Assembly (NCBI RefSeq): GCF_046098205.1 | Contig: NZ_JBJURJ010000001.1 | Span: 434,001-498,000 of the forward strand | DNA from: Paenibacillus_AR mesotrionivorans | Lineage (GTDB): Bacteria > Bacillota > Bacilli > Paenibacillales > NBRC-103111 | Reading direction: 5' to 3' | Length of the DNA stretch: 64,000 nt | Shown: positions 54,805-61,899 of the stretch, piece after piece | Layout of the letters: each line of letters opens with the position of its first letter | Numbering within the stretch: the first letter of the stretch is position 1 | The notes under the pieces: model-generated | Seen by the model: the letters and a program-made list of their open reading frames with translations, nothing else | The model's database searches: none | Told to the model about the DNA's origin: nothing | Program-made: the position numbers and the translations under genes

Positions 54805-55737
54805 TTATGAGCTGGTGACACAATGCTGGAGAATGCCCTTGTCTTCCAGAACAGCGACAAGTGTAGCCCCCATCTCCGCAGGAGTAGGTGCAACGCGGAT
54901 GCCGCAGCGCTCCATCACCGCCACCTTCTCCGCTGCCGTGCCTTTGCCTCCGGAGATGATCGCTCCGGCATGACCCATACGTTTGCCTGCGGGAGCGGTC
55001 TGGCCGCCGATAAAGCCCACCACCGGCTTGGTCATATTGGCGGCCACCCACTCCGCCGCTTCCTCCTCGGCGGTACCGCCGATTTCACCGATCATAATCA
55101 CGGCATGGGTATCCGGATCTTCATTAAATAGCTTGAGAATATCGATAAACTCGGAGCCCTTTACCGGATCGCCGCCAATGCCCACTGCACTGGATTGCCC
55201 GATGCCCCGGGTAGTCAGCTGATGGACCGCCTCATAGGTCAGAGTCCCGCTGCGGGAAACCACTCCTACATGGCCGGGCATATGGATATATCCGGGCATA
55301 ATGCCGATTTTGCACTCTCCGGGCGTGATGACCCCCGGACAGTTGGGGCCGATCAGCCGGGTGCGTTTGCCTTCCATGAACCGTTTCACACGGACCATAT
55401 CCAGCACCGGAATTCCCTCCGTTATGCAGATGCATAAATCCAGGTCTGCGTCCACCGCCTCCATGATGGCATCCGCCGCGAATGCGGGGGGTACATAAAT
55501 CACCGAAGCATTGGCGCCTGTGGCTTCCTTGGCCTCGCTCACCGTATTATACACCGGAAGCTGGACCGTTGTCCCATTTTCCAAGGAAAAATCCACCTGC
55601 AGCCCGCCTTTGCCCGGAACCGCCCCGGCCACCATCTGGGTTCCGTACTCCAGACCGCCCTTGGTATGAAACATGCCTGTGGTCCCTGTCATGTTCTGCG
55701 TGATTACCTTGGTATGCCTGTTCACCAGAATACTCAT
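54805..55737 (-). CDS. sucD: Succinyl-CoA synthetase, alpha subunit
   Basis: TCA-cycle enzyme making succinate, CoA and ATP/GTP. The 310-residue protein has the CoA-binding domain (MTGTTGMFHTKGGLEYGTQM), PNCPGVITPGECKIGIMPG, the phosphorylated-histidine loop region (SRSGTLTYEAVHQLTTRG, GIGGDPVKGSEFID) and the C-terminal GHAGAIISGGKGTA signature. It follows sucC by 28 bp. Confidence 0.97.
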   Translation of the reverse strand: MSILVNRHTKVITQNMTGTTGMFHTKGGLEYGTQMVAGAVPGKGGLQVDFSLENGTTVQLPVYNTVSEAKEATGANASVIYVPPAFAADAIMEAVDADLDLCICITEGIPVLDMVRVKRFMEGKRTRLIGPNCPGVITPGECKIGIMPGYIHMPGHVGVVSRSGTLTYEAVHQLTTRGIGQSSAVGIGGDPVKGSEFIDILKLFNEDPDTHAVIMIGEIGGTAEEEAAEWVAANMTKPVVGFIGGQTAPAGKRMGHAGAIISGGKGTAAEKVAVMERCGIRVAPTPAEMGATLVAVLEDKGILQHCVTSS

Positions 55738-55765
55738 AATAACCGCCCTCCCGGAAGGATATCGA

Positions 55766-56926
55766 TTAGCCTACCTGTGCCACAATCTTCTGCGCGCCGT
55801 CAGCCATGGAATCCGCGGCAATGATGTTCAGCCCGGATTCCCCGAGAAGCCGCTTGCCCTGCTCCACATTGGTACCCTCGAGACGGACTACCAACGGGCG
55901 GTCCAACCCCACCTGCTTCGCCGCTTCGATGACACCTCCCGCAATCACATCACAGCGCATGATCCCGCCGAATATATTAACGAAAATCCCCTTAACCTTC
56001 TCATCCTTCAGAATGATCTTGAAGGCCTCGGTCACCTTCTCCGCTGTCGCGCCGCCGCCCACATCCAAGAAATTCGCCGGTTCCCCACCGTAATATTTAA
56101 TGATATCCATCGTCGCCATAGCCAAGCCCGCCCCATTGACCATACAGCCGATATTGCCGTCCAGCGCAATGTAGGACAGATCGAATTTGGAGGCTTCAAT
56201 CTCCTTCTCGTCCTCTTCGTCCAAATCCCGCAGCGCCTGGATATCCGGGTGCCGGTAAAGCGCATTGGAGTCGAAGTTCAGCTTGGCGTCCAGCGCCATC
56301 ACCTGGCCGTCGCCGGTGACCACCAGGGGATTAATCTCCGCAATGGAACAATCCTTATCGATAAAGGCATGATAAAGCGCTGTCATAAATCCGACAGCCT
56401 TTGACACCAGCTTATCCGGAATGCGGATCGCATATGCCAGCTTCCGGGCCTGGAAGGCCTGAAGTCCAACAGCAGGATCTATGACCTCCTTGAAAATCTT
56501 CTCTGGGGAATGGGCAGCCACCTCTTCAATCTCGGTGCCCCCTTCCTCGGAGGCCATCATCACCACCCGGCCTGTTGCCCGGTCCACCACCACGCCGATG
56601 TAATATTCCTTCTTGATGTCACAGCCCTGTTCAATCAGAAGCCGCTTGACCACCTTGCCCTCAGGGCCGGTTTGATGAGTGACCAACACCTTACCAAGGA
56701 TCTGTTCGGCAAAGCTGCGGACCTCATCGGGGTTGCGGGCCACCTTGACTCCTCCCGCTTTCCCTCGGCCTCCGGCATGAATCTGCGCCTTCACCACAAC
56801 CACGGTCGTCCCCAAAGCCTTAGCTGCTTCCACTGCCTCTTCCGCTGAAAACGCAACAATGCCATCGGGAACCGCGACTCCGTACTGCTTCAAAACAGCC
56901 TTGCCCTGATACTCGTGGATATTCAT
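55766..56926 (-). CDS. sucC: Succinyl-CoA synthetase, beta subunit
   Basis: ATP-grasp subunit of succinyl-CoA synthetase, 386 residues. It starts MNIHEYQGKAVLKQYGVAVP and has VKAQIHAGGRGKAGGVKVA, EINPLVVTGDGQVMALDAKL, and the C-terminal EGTNVEQGKRLLGESGL. I chose ATG 56926 because GGGAGG precedes it. The 234 bp upstream carry an AT-rich stretch with TTGTCATAATTGAC and a plausible promoter, but no clear pair of boxes. Confidence 0.97.
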   Translation of the reverse strand: MNIHEYQGKAVLKQYGVAVPDGIVAFSAEEAVEAAKALGTTVVVVKAQIHAGGRGKAGGVKVARNPDEVRSFAEQILGKVLVTHQTGPEGKVVKRLLIEQGCDIKKEYYIGVVVDRATGRVVMMASEEGGTEIEEVAAHSPEKIFKEVIDPAVGLQAFQARKLAYAIRIPDKLVSKAVGFMTALYHAFIDKDCSIAEINPLVVTGDGQVMALDAKLNFDSNALYRHPDIQALRDLDEEDEKEIEASKFDLSYIALDGNIGCMVNGAGLAMATMDIIKYYGGEPANFLDVGGGATAEKVTEAFKIILKDEKVKGIFVNIFGGIMRCDVIAGGVIEAAKQVGLDRPLVVRLEGTNVEQGKRLLGESGLNIIAADSMADGAQKIVAQVG

Positions 56927-57108
56927 GGCTTCGAGTCCTCCCTCATTCATTATGAAACAGGGTCATGCATCTTGAATCCTTATTCGCCTTCCTGGGTAAA
57001 TAATCCTTCACACAATCGTCAATTATGACAATTTAGAAAATCTTTTCATATTGTATCACGTCCGAAGAAACTTTGCCTTTATTTTTAAATGGGAATCATT
57101 ATTTTTAA

Positions 57109-57144
57109 GAAAAAAACACCGGCTCCAGTGAGCACGGTGTTTTG
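57109..57144 (-). terminator. Terminator after the zinc-ribbon gene
   Basis: AAACACCG pairs with CGGTGTTT (inner GCTC/GAGC), followed on the minus strand by seven T. It lies 17 bases after the stop codon and upstream of sucC. Confidence 0.9.
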
Positions 57145-57160
57145 GCCTGTTCCTGCATCA

Positions 57161-57433
57161 TTACAGCCCTTGTCCGGGATTGGTGTTTTGCCGCGGCTCC
57201 CTTTCCGCCTGCTTCACAAAACGGAGCTCATTACCGGTAAATCCGCACACCCGGCATTGAATATTCGGCTCCGGTTCCGCAATCTGCAGCGGATCCTCCT
57301 GGACCGTTACGGAGCCTGTAATGGCATCCTTCATGAAGCTTTGGCTATAAGTGGTCACCACGTTGAACTTCACCCGGTTGGAACGGCAATTGGGGCAAAA
57401 ATAAGGCTTATCCTGCATTTGGTTATCTGTCAT
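57161..57433 (-). CDS. Small zinc-ribbon protein, function unknown
   Basis: A 90-residue protein with two cysteine pairs that would bind one zinc (YFCPNCRSNRVKF and IQCRVCGFTGNEL) separated by about 46 residues. I chose ATG 57433 because GAGGTGAGC lies just upstream; the frame extends 33 codons further. It is monocistronic and has its own terminator. No catalytic domain is visible; nucleic-acid or protein binding is plausible. Confidence 0.75.
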   Translation of the reverse strand: MTDNQMQDKPYFCPNCRSNRVKFNVVTTYSQSFMKDAITGSVTVQEDPLQIAEPEPNIQCRVCGFTGNELRFVKQAEREPRQNTNPGQGL

Positions 57434-57571
57434 TATGCTCACCTCTATCCCCAGTATTCCCCAGAGACAGGTGTATCTATTCTTGGAAGAGCCAACGGAA
57501 AATAGGTTTATGCGGGATGAAAAAACTATCACTCTTCCAGAATTTTAGAAGAATATAGTATTCAGGAAGGA

Positions 57572-57760
57572 GTGATCTTATGGCATTCCCTTATGGAGGA
57601 CCTTCCGCTCCGCCGGCAGATACGACGGGCAGGAATGCTGCATATCCGCAGCCGCTTCAGGCCGGAACGGTATGTGGGCAGCTTTGCGGAATGTCCACTG
57701 CTCACCAGGGATGAAATCCGCACTTTTGTATCCCGTCAAAAGGATTACTATTTTGTCTAA
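57572..57760 (+). CDS. Possible small protein; two overlapping frames compete here
   Basis: The frame from GTG 57572 gives 62 residues ending LLTRDEIRTFVSRQKDYYFV, with codon use like real genes. Its SD (AGGAAGG) is too close to the GTG. In another frame, ATG 57580 sits seven bases after GGAAGGAG and gives a 44-residue peptide (MAFPYGGPSAPPADTTGRN...), but its codon use is poor. No family recognised. It converges with the ArfA-like gene. Confidence 0.4.
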   Translation: MILWHSLMEDLPLRRQIRRAGMLHIRSRFRPERYVGSFAECPLLTRDEIRTFVSRQKDYYFV

Positions 57761-57788
57761 ATCTGCGATTGCCCGAGAAATACACCAT

Positions 57789-57914
57789 TTATTCTCCACT
57801 CTCTTTCCGGCTGCGGTTATAAGAGCCCTTCCCTTTTTTATTGGGTTTGACTCTGGTAACCGGGCTCCGGACCCAGGTTTGTCTGCCGATATCGGTCCTG
57901 CGCCGCTGTTTCAT
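57789..57914 (-). CDS. ArfA-like alternative ribosome-rescue factor candidate
   Basis: A 41-residue, very basic protein (MKQRRRTDIG...). Its second half, TRVKPNKKGKGSYNRSRK, closely resembles the KKGKGSY-R core of ArfA, which binds stalled ribosomes on non-stop mRNA and recruits a release factor. GGAGG lies 8 bases before ATG 57914, so translation is well supported. An imperfect hairpin (CTCTT/AAGAG) overlaps the 3' end; ArfA genes often carry 3' hairpins that make their own mRNA non-stop. The gene starts 36 bases after the tRNA-like gene on the same strand. The length is below ArfA (about 72), and the N-terminal part differs, so the assignment is inference. Confidence 0.6.
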   Translation of the reverse strand: MKQRRRTDIGRQTWVRSPVTRVKPNKKGKGSYNRSRKESGE

Positions 57915-57949
57915 GTGCTTAGCCTCCATTAAAGAAATTTCATATATGT

Positions 57950-58021
57950 GGAGATCAACCGGATTTGAACCGGTGATAACGGGGTCGTGCCCCGCCGCGG
58001 TAGCCATTTCGCCATGATCCC
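57950..58021 (-). tRNA. Atypical tRNA-like gene, candidate anticodon ACG
   Basis: The minus strand folds as a 72-base cloverleaf: acceptor GGGATCA/TGATCTC, D-arm with GG at 18-19 and A14/A21, T-arm ACCGG-TTCAAAT-CCGGT. The anticodon stem is GCGGG/CCCGT with loop GCACGAC, giving ACG. Position 33 is C instead of the near-universal U, positions 32-38 form G-C, and the 3' end reads C-ACA, without an encoded CCA. A normal decoding tRNA-Arg is unlikely; a tRNA-like regulator or decayed gene are alternatives. Confidence 0.5.
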
Positions 58022-58022
58022 A

Positions 58023-58098
58023 TGGTGGTCGGAGCCGGGTTTGAACCGGCGACGCATGGTTCTTCAAACCATCGCTCTACCAACTGAGCTATCCAACC
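58023..58098 (-). tRNA. tRNA-Phe(GAA), divergent
   Basis: A clean 76-base cloverleaf with encoded CCA: acceptor GGTTGGA/TCCGACC, discriminator A, D-arm GCTC...GAGC, anticodon arm ATGGT-TTGAAGA-ACCAT, T-arm GCCGG-TTCAAAC-CCGGC. The anticodon is GAA. The bases at 27, 43, 45, 59 and 60 differ from usual bacterial tRNA-Phe, and the loop has G37. It is separated from the tRNA-like gene by one base. Confidence 0.85.
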
Positions 58099-58635
58099 AT
58101 TGCTGCCAAAAGCGCCTTAAACTTGAAAAAGTAAACAGGAACATACGTTCCGTGTAGGGGTACAAAAAAACCGCTTGTTTAGCCGTAGCCACTTGCACTT
58201 GTTCTCCAGGTTCAGCCTTGGAAAAGTATGTGCAAATGGACCACTTGCCGGATGCAAGCAGCCTTTTACGTACGGTTCTATGGATCTACGGATCTACGGA
58301 TTCAAAGAAGAATCAGTCCGTGATTCATGATCACGTCAGCTCCGTCCTCCTTGCCGAAGGATTGGACAGCCCCAACGATGTACGTAAAATATACTGATGC
58401 AGGGTATGAAATAGGCTTGAAAAAAAGTGACTAAATCGTTCATGCTCATAAAATGACCGGAATCTCATCGCCTATCCCTTCCTTTCACCAGAATTTTTCG
58501 TTCATCGTTGTCTTTAACCGCTTCTTAAGTTTAACGCGTTACCGCTTTACACAATTGATATTATCATGGTATTTTATAGATGTCAACCCTTTTTCTTCTA
58601 TTTCCTCGCCTTTTTTTATTCCTCCAAAAATATAA
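58099..58635. other. Non-coding stretch upstream of the tRNA pair
   Basis: No gene is recognised in these 537 bp. I see two copies of CCACTTGC (about 58189 and 58239), tandem GGATCTAC units (58282-58299), and a perfect hairpin GAATCA/TGATTC (58310-58326). A tRNA promoter on the minus strand is expected near 58130-58200; none is convincing. The 58560-58620 part is T-rich on the plus strand. Confidence 0.6.
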
Positions 58636-58831
58636 AAAGACCGCCGGCTCCCCAGCGGTCTTTTCCAATCCGGACAAATCCGTTCACATCACGGCTCTGC
58701 CTATATGTCCCCCACAGCTATGGAGAGACGGATTTGGAAAAAGGACACGCAGCGGGGCCGTATGCTTTTAAATGTAAATGAAAAGATTAGCTTATTCATC
58801 CCCGCTCACGCTCCTTTCTTTTTCCTGAATT
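58636..58831 (-). ncRNA. Candidate structured small RNA with own promoter and terminator
   Basis: A transcript of about 195 bases would run from a TTGACA/TAAGAT promoter to a strong terminator (GACCGC/GCGGTC followed by TTTTTATATTTTT). Two long-range perfect helices are visible inside: AGCGGGG/CCCCGCT, then CAAATCCGT/ACGGATTTG. It contains one 32-codon frame (MNKLIFSFTFKSIRPRCVSF...), preceded by GGAG at a long distance, so a leader peptide or small mRNA is the alternative. It does not show 4.5S, tmRNA, RNase P or 6S signatures. Confidence 0.55.
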
Positions 58832-58837
58832 TAACTT

Positions 58838-58867
58838 ATCTTAATGCAAGCTCATGTTGACTGTCAA
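58838..58867 (-). promoter_or_regulatory. Promoter of the candidate small RNA
   Basis: TTGACA and TAAGAT are separated by 18 bases on the minus strand. The consensus -35 is exact. The predicted start is near 58831. The plus-strand DUF2935 gene begins about 80 bp away, divergently. Confidence 0.65.
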
Positions 58868-58945
58868 GGGAAAGAATTCATCATGTGTCATTGGAAAAGA
58901 AAAGGAAACATAAACATTACTTGAAGAAACGGGAGGTGGCTGGCA

Positions 58946-59761
58946 GTGGATGGTTTTGTGATGCGCTCCTTGGACGAAATCCAGTTTTGGTCGAGAATCA
59001 TGAAGGAGCACTCTTTATTTCTGAAGCTGGGCTTTCGGTGTGAGGACACGCAGTTGATTCAGGAGGCAAACGGATTTTATGCCCTGTTTGAGCAGATTGA
59101 AGCAAGATCCCATGCATTTTCGCCGGCCACTGACCCCGAGCAAATCCGCAAATTCAACACCGAAGTTTTTACTGCTGCAACCCACATTTGGGCCTTCAAG
59201 CGAAAGATATTGGGGCTGATATTAAGCTGCAAGCTGCCCGGCGGCAATAACTTCCCCCTTCTGGTGGACCACGTCAGCAGAGAAGCCAATTACTTCCGGA
59301 GCCGCCTGGTTGAGCTGAACCAAGGCTGCCTGGAGCCTCTGCCTGATGCGATTATCGACGAGAATGTGTTTTTCCTCAAAATCATGGCCGATCACGCCAA
59401 ATTCATCAGCCATCTGCTGGATCCTTCTGAGCGAAAGCTGGTGGAGCAGGCCAGGGAATTCAGCCATGATTTCGACCAATTGCTGTGGCAGGCTCTGGAT
59501 CTCAGCTCTATGCGGCCCCAGTCCCAAACACCGCCTCTCCTCAGTCAGTTTTTGGACCAGAATAAGGTTTCGGTCACCAGCCTGCGCGATTTCAAAAAAA
59601 CCGCCCGGGATCTCATTGAAGCCTGCCGGATCAAAAGCATCATCCATCCCCTGCTGGCGGATCATGTTTACCGCGAGGCAGAACGGTTCCTGACACTGAT
59701 CGAAATGTTTGAGCAATGTCTCACCGGTAGCGCAGCCCCTAACCCGAGCTTCCGGTATTAA
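58946..59761 (+). CDS. DUF2935 family protein
   Basis: A 271-residue, all-helical protein made of two related halves of about 120 residues, each beginning with a helix that has conserved His/Glu (EIQFWSRIMKEHSLFLKLG; NVFFLKIMADHAKFISHLL), and with H-V-REA(x)(x)F motifs (DHVSREANYFRSRL; DHVYREAERFLTLI). This matches DUF2935, a four-helix family of Bacilli with possible metal-binding His/Glu residues; function unknown. The start is GTG with GGGAGGTGG upstream. Confidence 0.85.
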   Translation: MDGFVMRSLDEIQFWSRIMKEHSLFLKLGFRCEDTQLIQEANGFYALFEQIEARSHAFSPATDPEQIRKFNTEVFTAATHIWAFKRKILGLILSCKLPGGNNFPLLVDHVSREANYFRSRLVELNQGCLEPLPDAIIDENVFFLKIMADHAKFISHLLDPSERKLVEQAREFSHDFDQLLWQALDLSSMRPQSQTPPLLSQFLDQNKVSVTSLRDFKKTARDLIEACRIKSIIHPLLADHVYREAERFLTLIEMFEQCLTGSAAPNPSFRY

Positions 59762-59850
59762 CTCATATTAGATGGCCGTCCCTCAGCCTGTTTACATTCA
59801 GCTGCGGCTGCTGTAAGATAAATTCAAACGGTTATGATGGAAGCACCTCT

Positions 59851-59912
59851 TGCCGACTTCTTACTGACTGTGCCATACGGCGCAGGCCGGTATAGTCCCG
59901 GGGGTGCTTTTT
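59851..59912 (+). promoter_or_regulatory. Stem that would sequester the comM ribosome site
   Basis: GAAGCACC pairs with GGTGCTTT-TC, enclosing about 45 bases. The pairing uses the GGGGGTG that serves as the ribosome site for the next gene, whose GTG start lies right after TTTTTC. It may be a terminator for the DUF2935 gene, or a translation switch; no known riboswitch core was recognised. Confidence 0.4.
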
Positions 59913-59913
59913 C

Positions 59914-61473
59914 GTGTACGGAAAATTAATGAGTGCTTGTGTGGCCGGAATTGACGGTGTGCTGGTGGAGGTGGAAACGGACATTGCCAACGGCCTGCCG
60001 TTTTTTCAGGTGGTGGGTCTGCCGGACAACGCCATCCGGGAGTCTACGGAACGGGTGCGGGCGGCCATCCGTAACAGCGGCTTTACTTACCCAATGGAGC
60101 GGATAACCGTGAACCTGGCTCCGGCGGATGTGCGCAAGGAGGGCTCTGCCTTCGACTTGGCCATTGCTGCGGGGATTCTGGAGGCCAGCGGGCAAATCCG
60201 GTTAGAGGATGCGGCGGATACCCTGTGGATCGGAGAGCTGGCGCTGGACGGCTCCCTGCGCCCGGTGTCGGGCGTGCTGTCCATGGTGCATCAGGCTGCC
60301 CGGCAAGGGCTGAGGCGGGTGGTGCTGCCTATAGAAAATGCCAGGGAGGCTGCTCTTGTGGGGCTGTTGGAGGTAGTGACGATAAGGGAGCTGCGGGAAT
60401 TGGCGGATCCGTTGGTGTTGACCCGGGTGTGGGCGGAAACGCAAGAGTCTGTGGAGCCTTCAAGTGCGGGCAGAACAGCGGACTCTGGCAGCGGACTGCC
60501 TTCAGAAGAGGATTACGCGGATGTCTGCGGGCAGCACCAAGCCAAACGGGCGCTGGTGATTGCAGCCTCCGGCAAGCATAATCTCTTATTTATCGGGCCT
60601 CCGGGCACAGGCAAAACCATGCTGATGCGGCGGCTTCCCACCATTCTGCCGGAGATGGATGATGAGGAAGCACTAGAGGTTACCAAAATCTACAGTGTGG
60701 CGGGCAGGCTGACAGACCGGGGCCAGCTGCTGCGTCTGCGGCCCTTCCGCTCCCCGCATCATACGGTATCCCCCAGCGGTTTGGCCGGCGGCGGGTCCGT
60801 CCCCAAGCCCGGCGAGATCAGCCTGGCTCATCATGGTGTGCTGTTTCTCGATGAGCTGCCGGAATTCAGCCGTTTGTCCCTGGAGGTGCTGCGCCAGCCG
60901 CTGGAGGACCGAAAGGTCACCATCGGGCGGGCCCGGGCCACCTACACCTATCCGGCCCACTTTTTGCTGACGGCCTCCATGAACCCTTGTCCCTGTGGAT
61001 TCTACGGAACCGAGTCGGACACAGAGGCCTGCACCTGCTCGCCGCTTAAGGTGGCGCATTACCGCTCCCGGATATCCGGCCCCTTGCTGGACCGGATCGA
61101 TCTCCATGTGGAGGTGCCGCGCACCCGCTATGAGGATCTGGCATTTACCGATACGGGCGGCCATTTATCCTCCCAGGAGATGCGTGAACAGGTGATGTCT
61201 GCCCGGCGCATCCAGGACCGGCGTTATGAGGGATCATCTTACCGGTACAACGGAGAGCTGAGCGGCCGGGCGCTGCGCCAATTCTGCCGTCCGGCTCCGG
61301 AAGCGGAGGCTCTCTTGGCCTCTGCCTTCCAGGTCATGGGCTTAAGCGTCCGCGCCCATGACCGCGTGCTTAAGCTGGCCAGAACCATTGCCGATCTGGA
61401 AGGCTCCGGGGATATCCTGCTGAACCATCTGGCCGAAGCGCTGCAGTACCGGAAGCTGGACAAAAAAAGCTAG
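59914..61473 (+). CDS. comM: ComM/YifB AAA+ ATPase (Mg-chelatase-like)
   Basis: Hexameric helicase-type ATPase; ComM promotes branch migration during integration of transforming DNA in some bacteria. The 519-residue protein has an N-terminal Lon-like domain (DIANGLPFFQVVGLPDNAIRE, ITVNLAPADVRKEGSAFDLA), Walker A near 228-236 (GPPGTGKTML), Walker B (VLFLDELPEF), a zinc-like Cys group (NPCPCGFYG...CTCS) and a C-terminal Mg-chelatase domain. The start is GTG 59914 (MYGKLMSACV), matching the family. On the plus strand, convergent with the STAS-like gene. Confidence 0.93.
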   Translation: MYGKLMSACVAGIDGVLVEVETDIANGLPFFQVVGLPDNAIRESTERVRAAIRNSGFTYPMERITVNLAPADVRKEGSAFDLAIAAGILEASGQIRLEDAADTLWIGELALDGSLRPVSGVLSMVHQAARQGLRRVVLPIENAREAALVGLLEVVTIRELRELADPLVLTRVWAETQESVEPSSAGRTADSGSGLPSEEDYADVCGQHQAKRALVIAASGKHNLLFIGPPGTGKTMLMRRLPTILPEMDDEEALEVTKIYSVAGRLTDRGQLLRLRPFRSPHHTVSPSGLAGGGSVPKPGEISLAHHGVLFLDELPEFSRLSLEVLRQPLEDRKVTIGRARATYTYPAHFLLTASMNPCPCGFYGTESDTEACTCSPLKVAHYRSRISGPLLDRIDLHVEVPRTRYEDLAFTDTGGHLSSQEMREQVMSARRIQDRRYEGSSYRYNGELSGRALRQFCRPAPEAEALLASAFQVMGLSVRAHDRVLKLARTIADLEGSGDILLNHLAEALQYRKLDKKS

Positions 61474-61475
61474 CC

Positions 61476-61871
61476 TCACTCCCCCACCAGCCAGGTTTTG
61501 GCCTCCTCCGGGTCGCTGTAGTGGCGGATTGTAAAGGGAAATCCGCTTTCCCGGTTCTTAAGGAGCCGCTCCCACTTCCGCTTAGCCCCGAAGGACATCC
61601 CAACCAAAGCTAATCGGAGGATACGGCTTTGGAGGGTGTCCAGGTTATTCAGCAGAGCCCCCAGCACCCGGGGGTTGAGCTTGGTTTTGTACAGGTCCAC
61701 CCAAACCGGAAGCCGCTTGGGCTGGTTCAGCAAAAACATCTCCTCTTCCTTCATCAGCCGGATTAGCGCCTCTTCTTGTTCATAATAGCTGCCGTATTTC
61801 AAACAATGGATCTCTCCGTTCTTGTAGAAATAAGGAAAGATGGAGCCACCGGGGGATTTGACAAGGGCCAT
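61476..61871 (-). CDS. Small STAS-like (SpoIIAA-like) protein
   Basis: A 131-residue protein with an alternating strand/helix pattern: PVWVDLYKTKLNPRVLGALL, RILRLALVGMSFGAKRKWE, and a final RHYSDPEEAKTWL typical of STAS/SpoIIAA-like domains. No phospho-acceptor serine context is obvious, so function is unknown. The ATG lies 28 bp after the tmrB-like gene; they are likely co-transcribed. It ends two bp from comM. Confidence 0.55.
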   Translation of the reverse strand: MALVKSPGGSIFPYFYKNGEIHCLKYGSYYEQEEALIRLMKEEEMFLLNQPKRLPVWVDLYKTKLNPRVLGALLNNLDTLQSRILRLALVGMSFGAKRKWERLLKNRESGFPFTIRHYSDPEEAKTWLVGE

Positions 61872-61899
61872 GGTACAGGCCTCCTTATGGAATGGACCA

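Noticed and set aside
57950..58635. Integrated element or att site at the tRNA genes
   Set aside because: No integrase gene and no direct repeat of a tRNA 3' end were found nearby.
58636..58831. 6S RNA
   Set aside because: The 5' and 3' ends do not form the long closing helix with a central bubble; other housekeeping RNA cores are also missing.
59851..59912. c-di-GMP riboswitch upstream of comM
   Set aside because: The conserved GEMM core and tetraloop receptor are not present.
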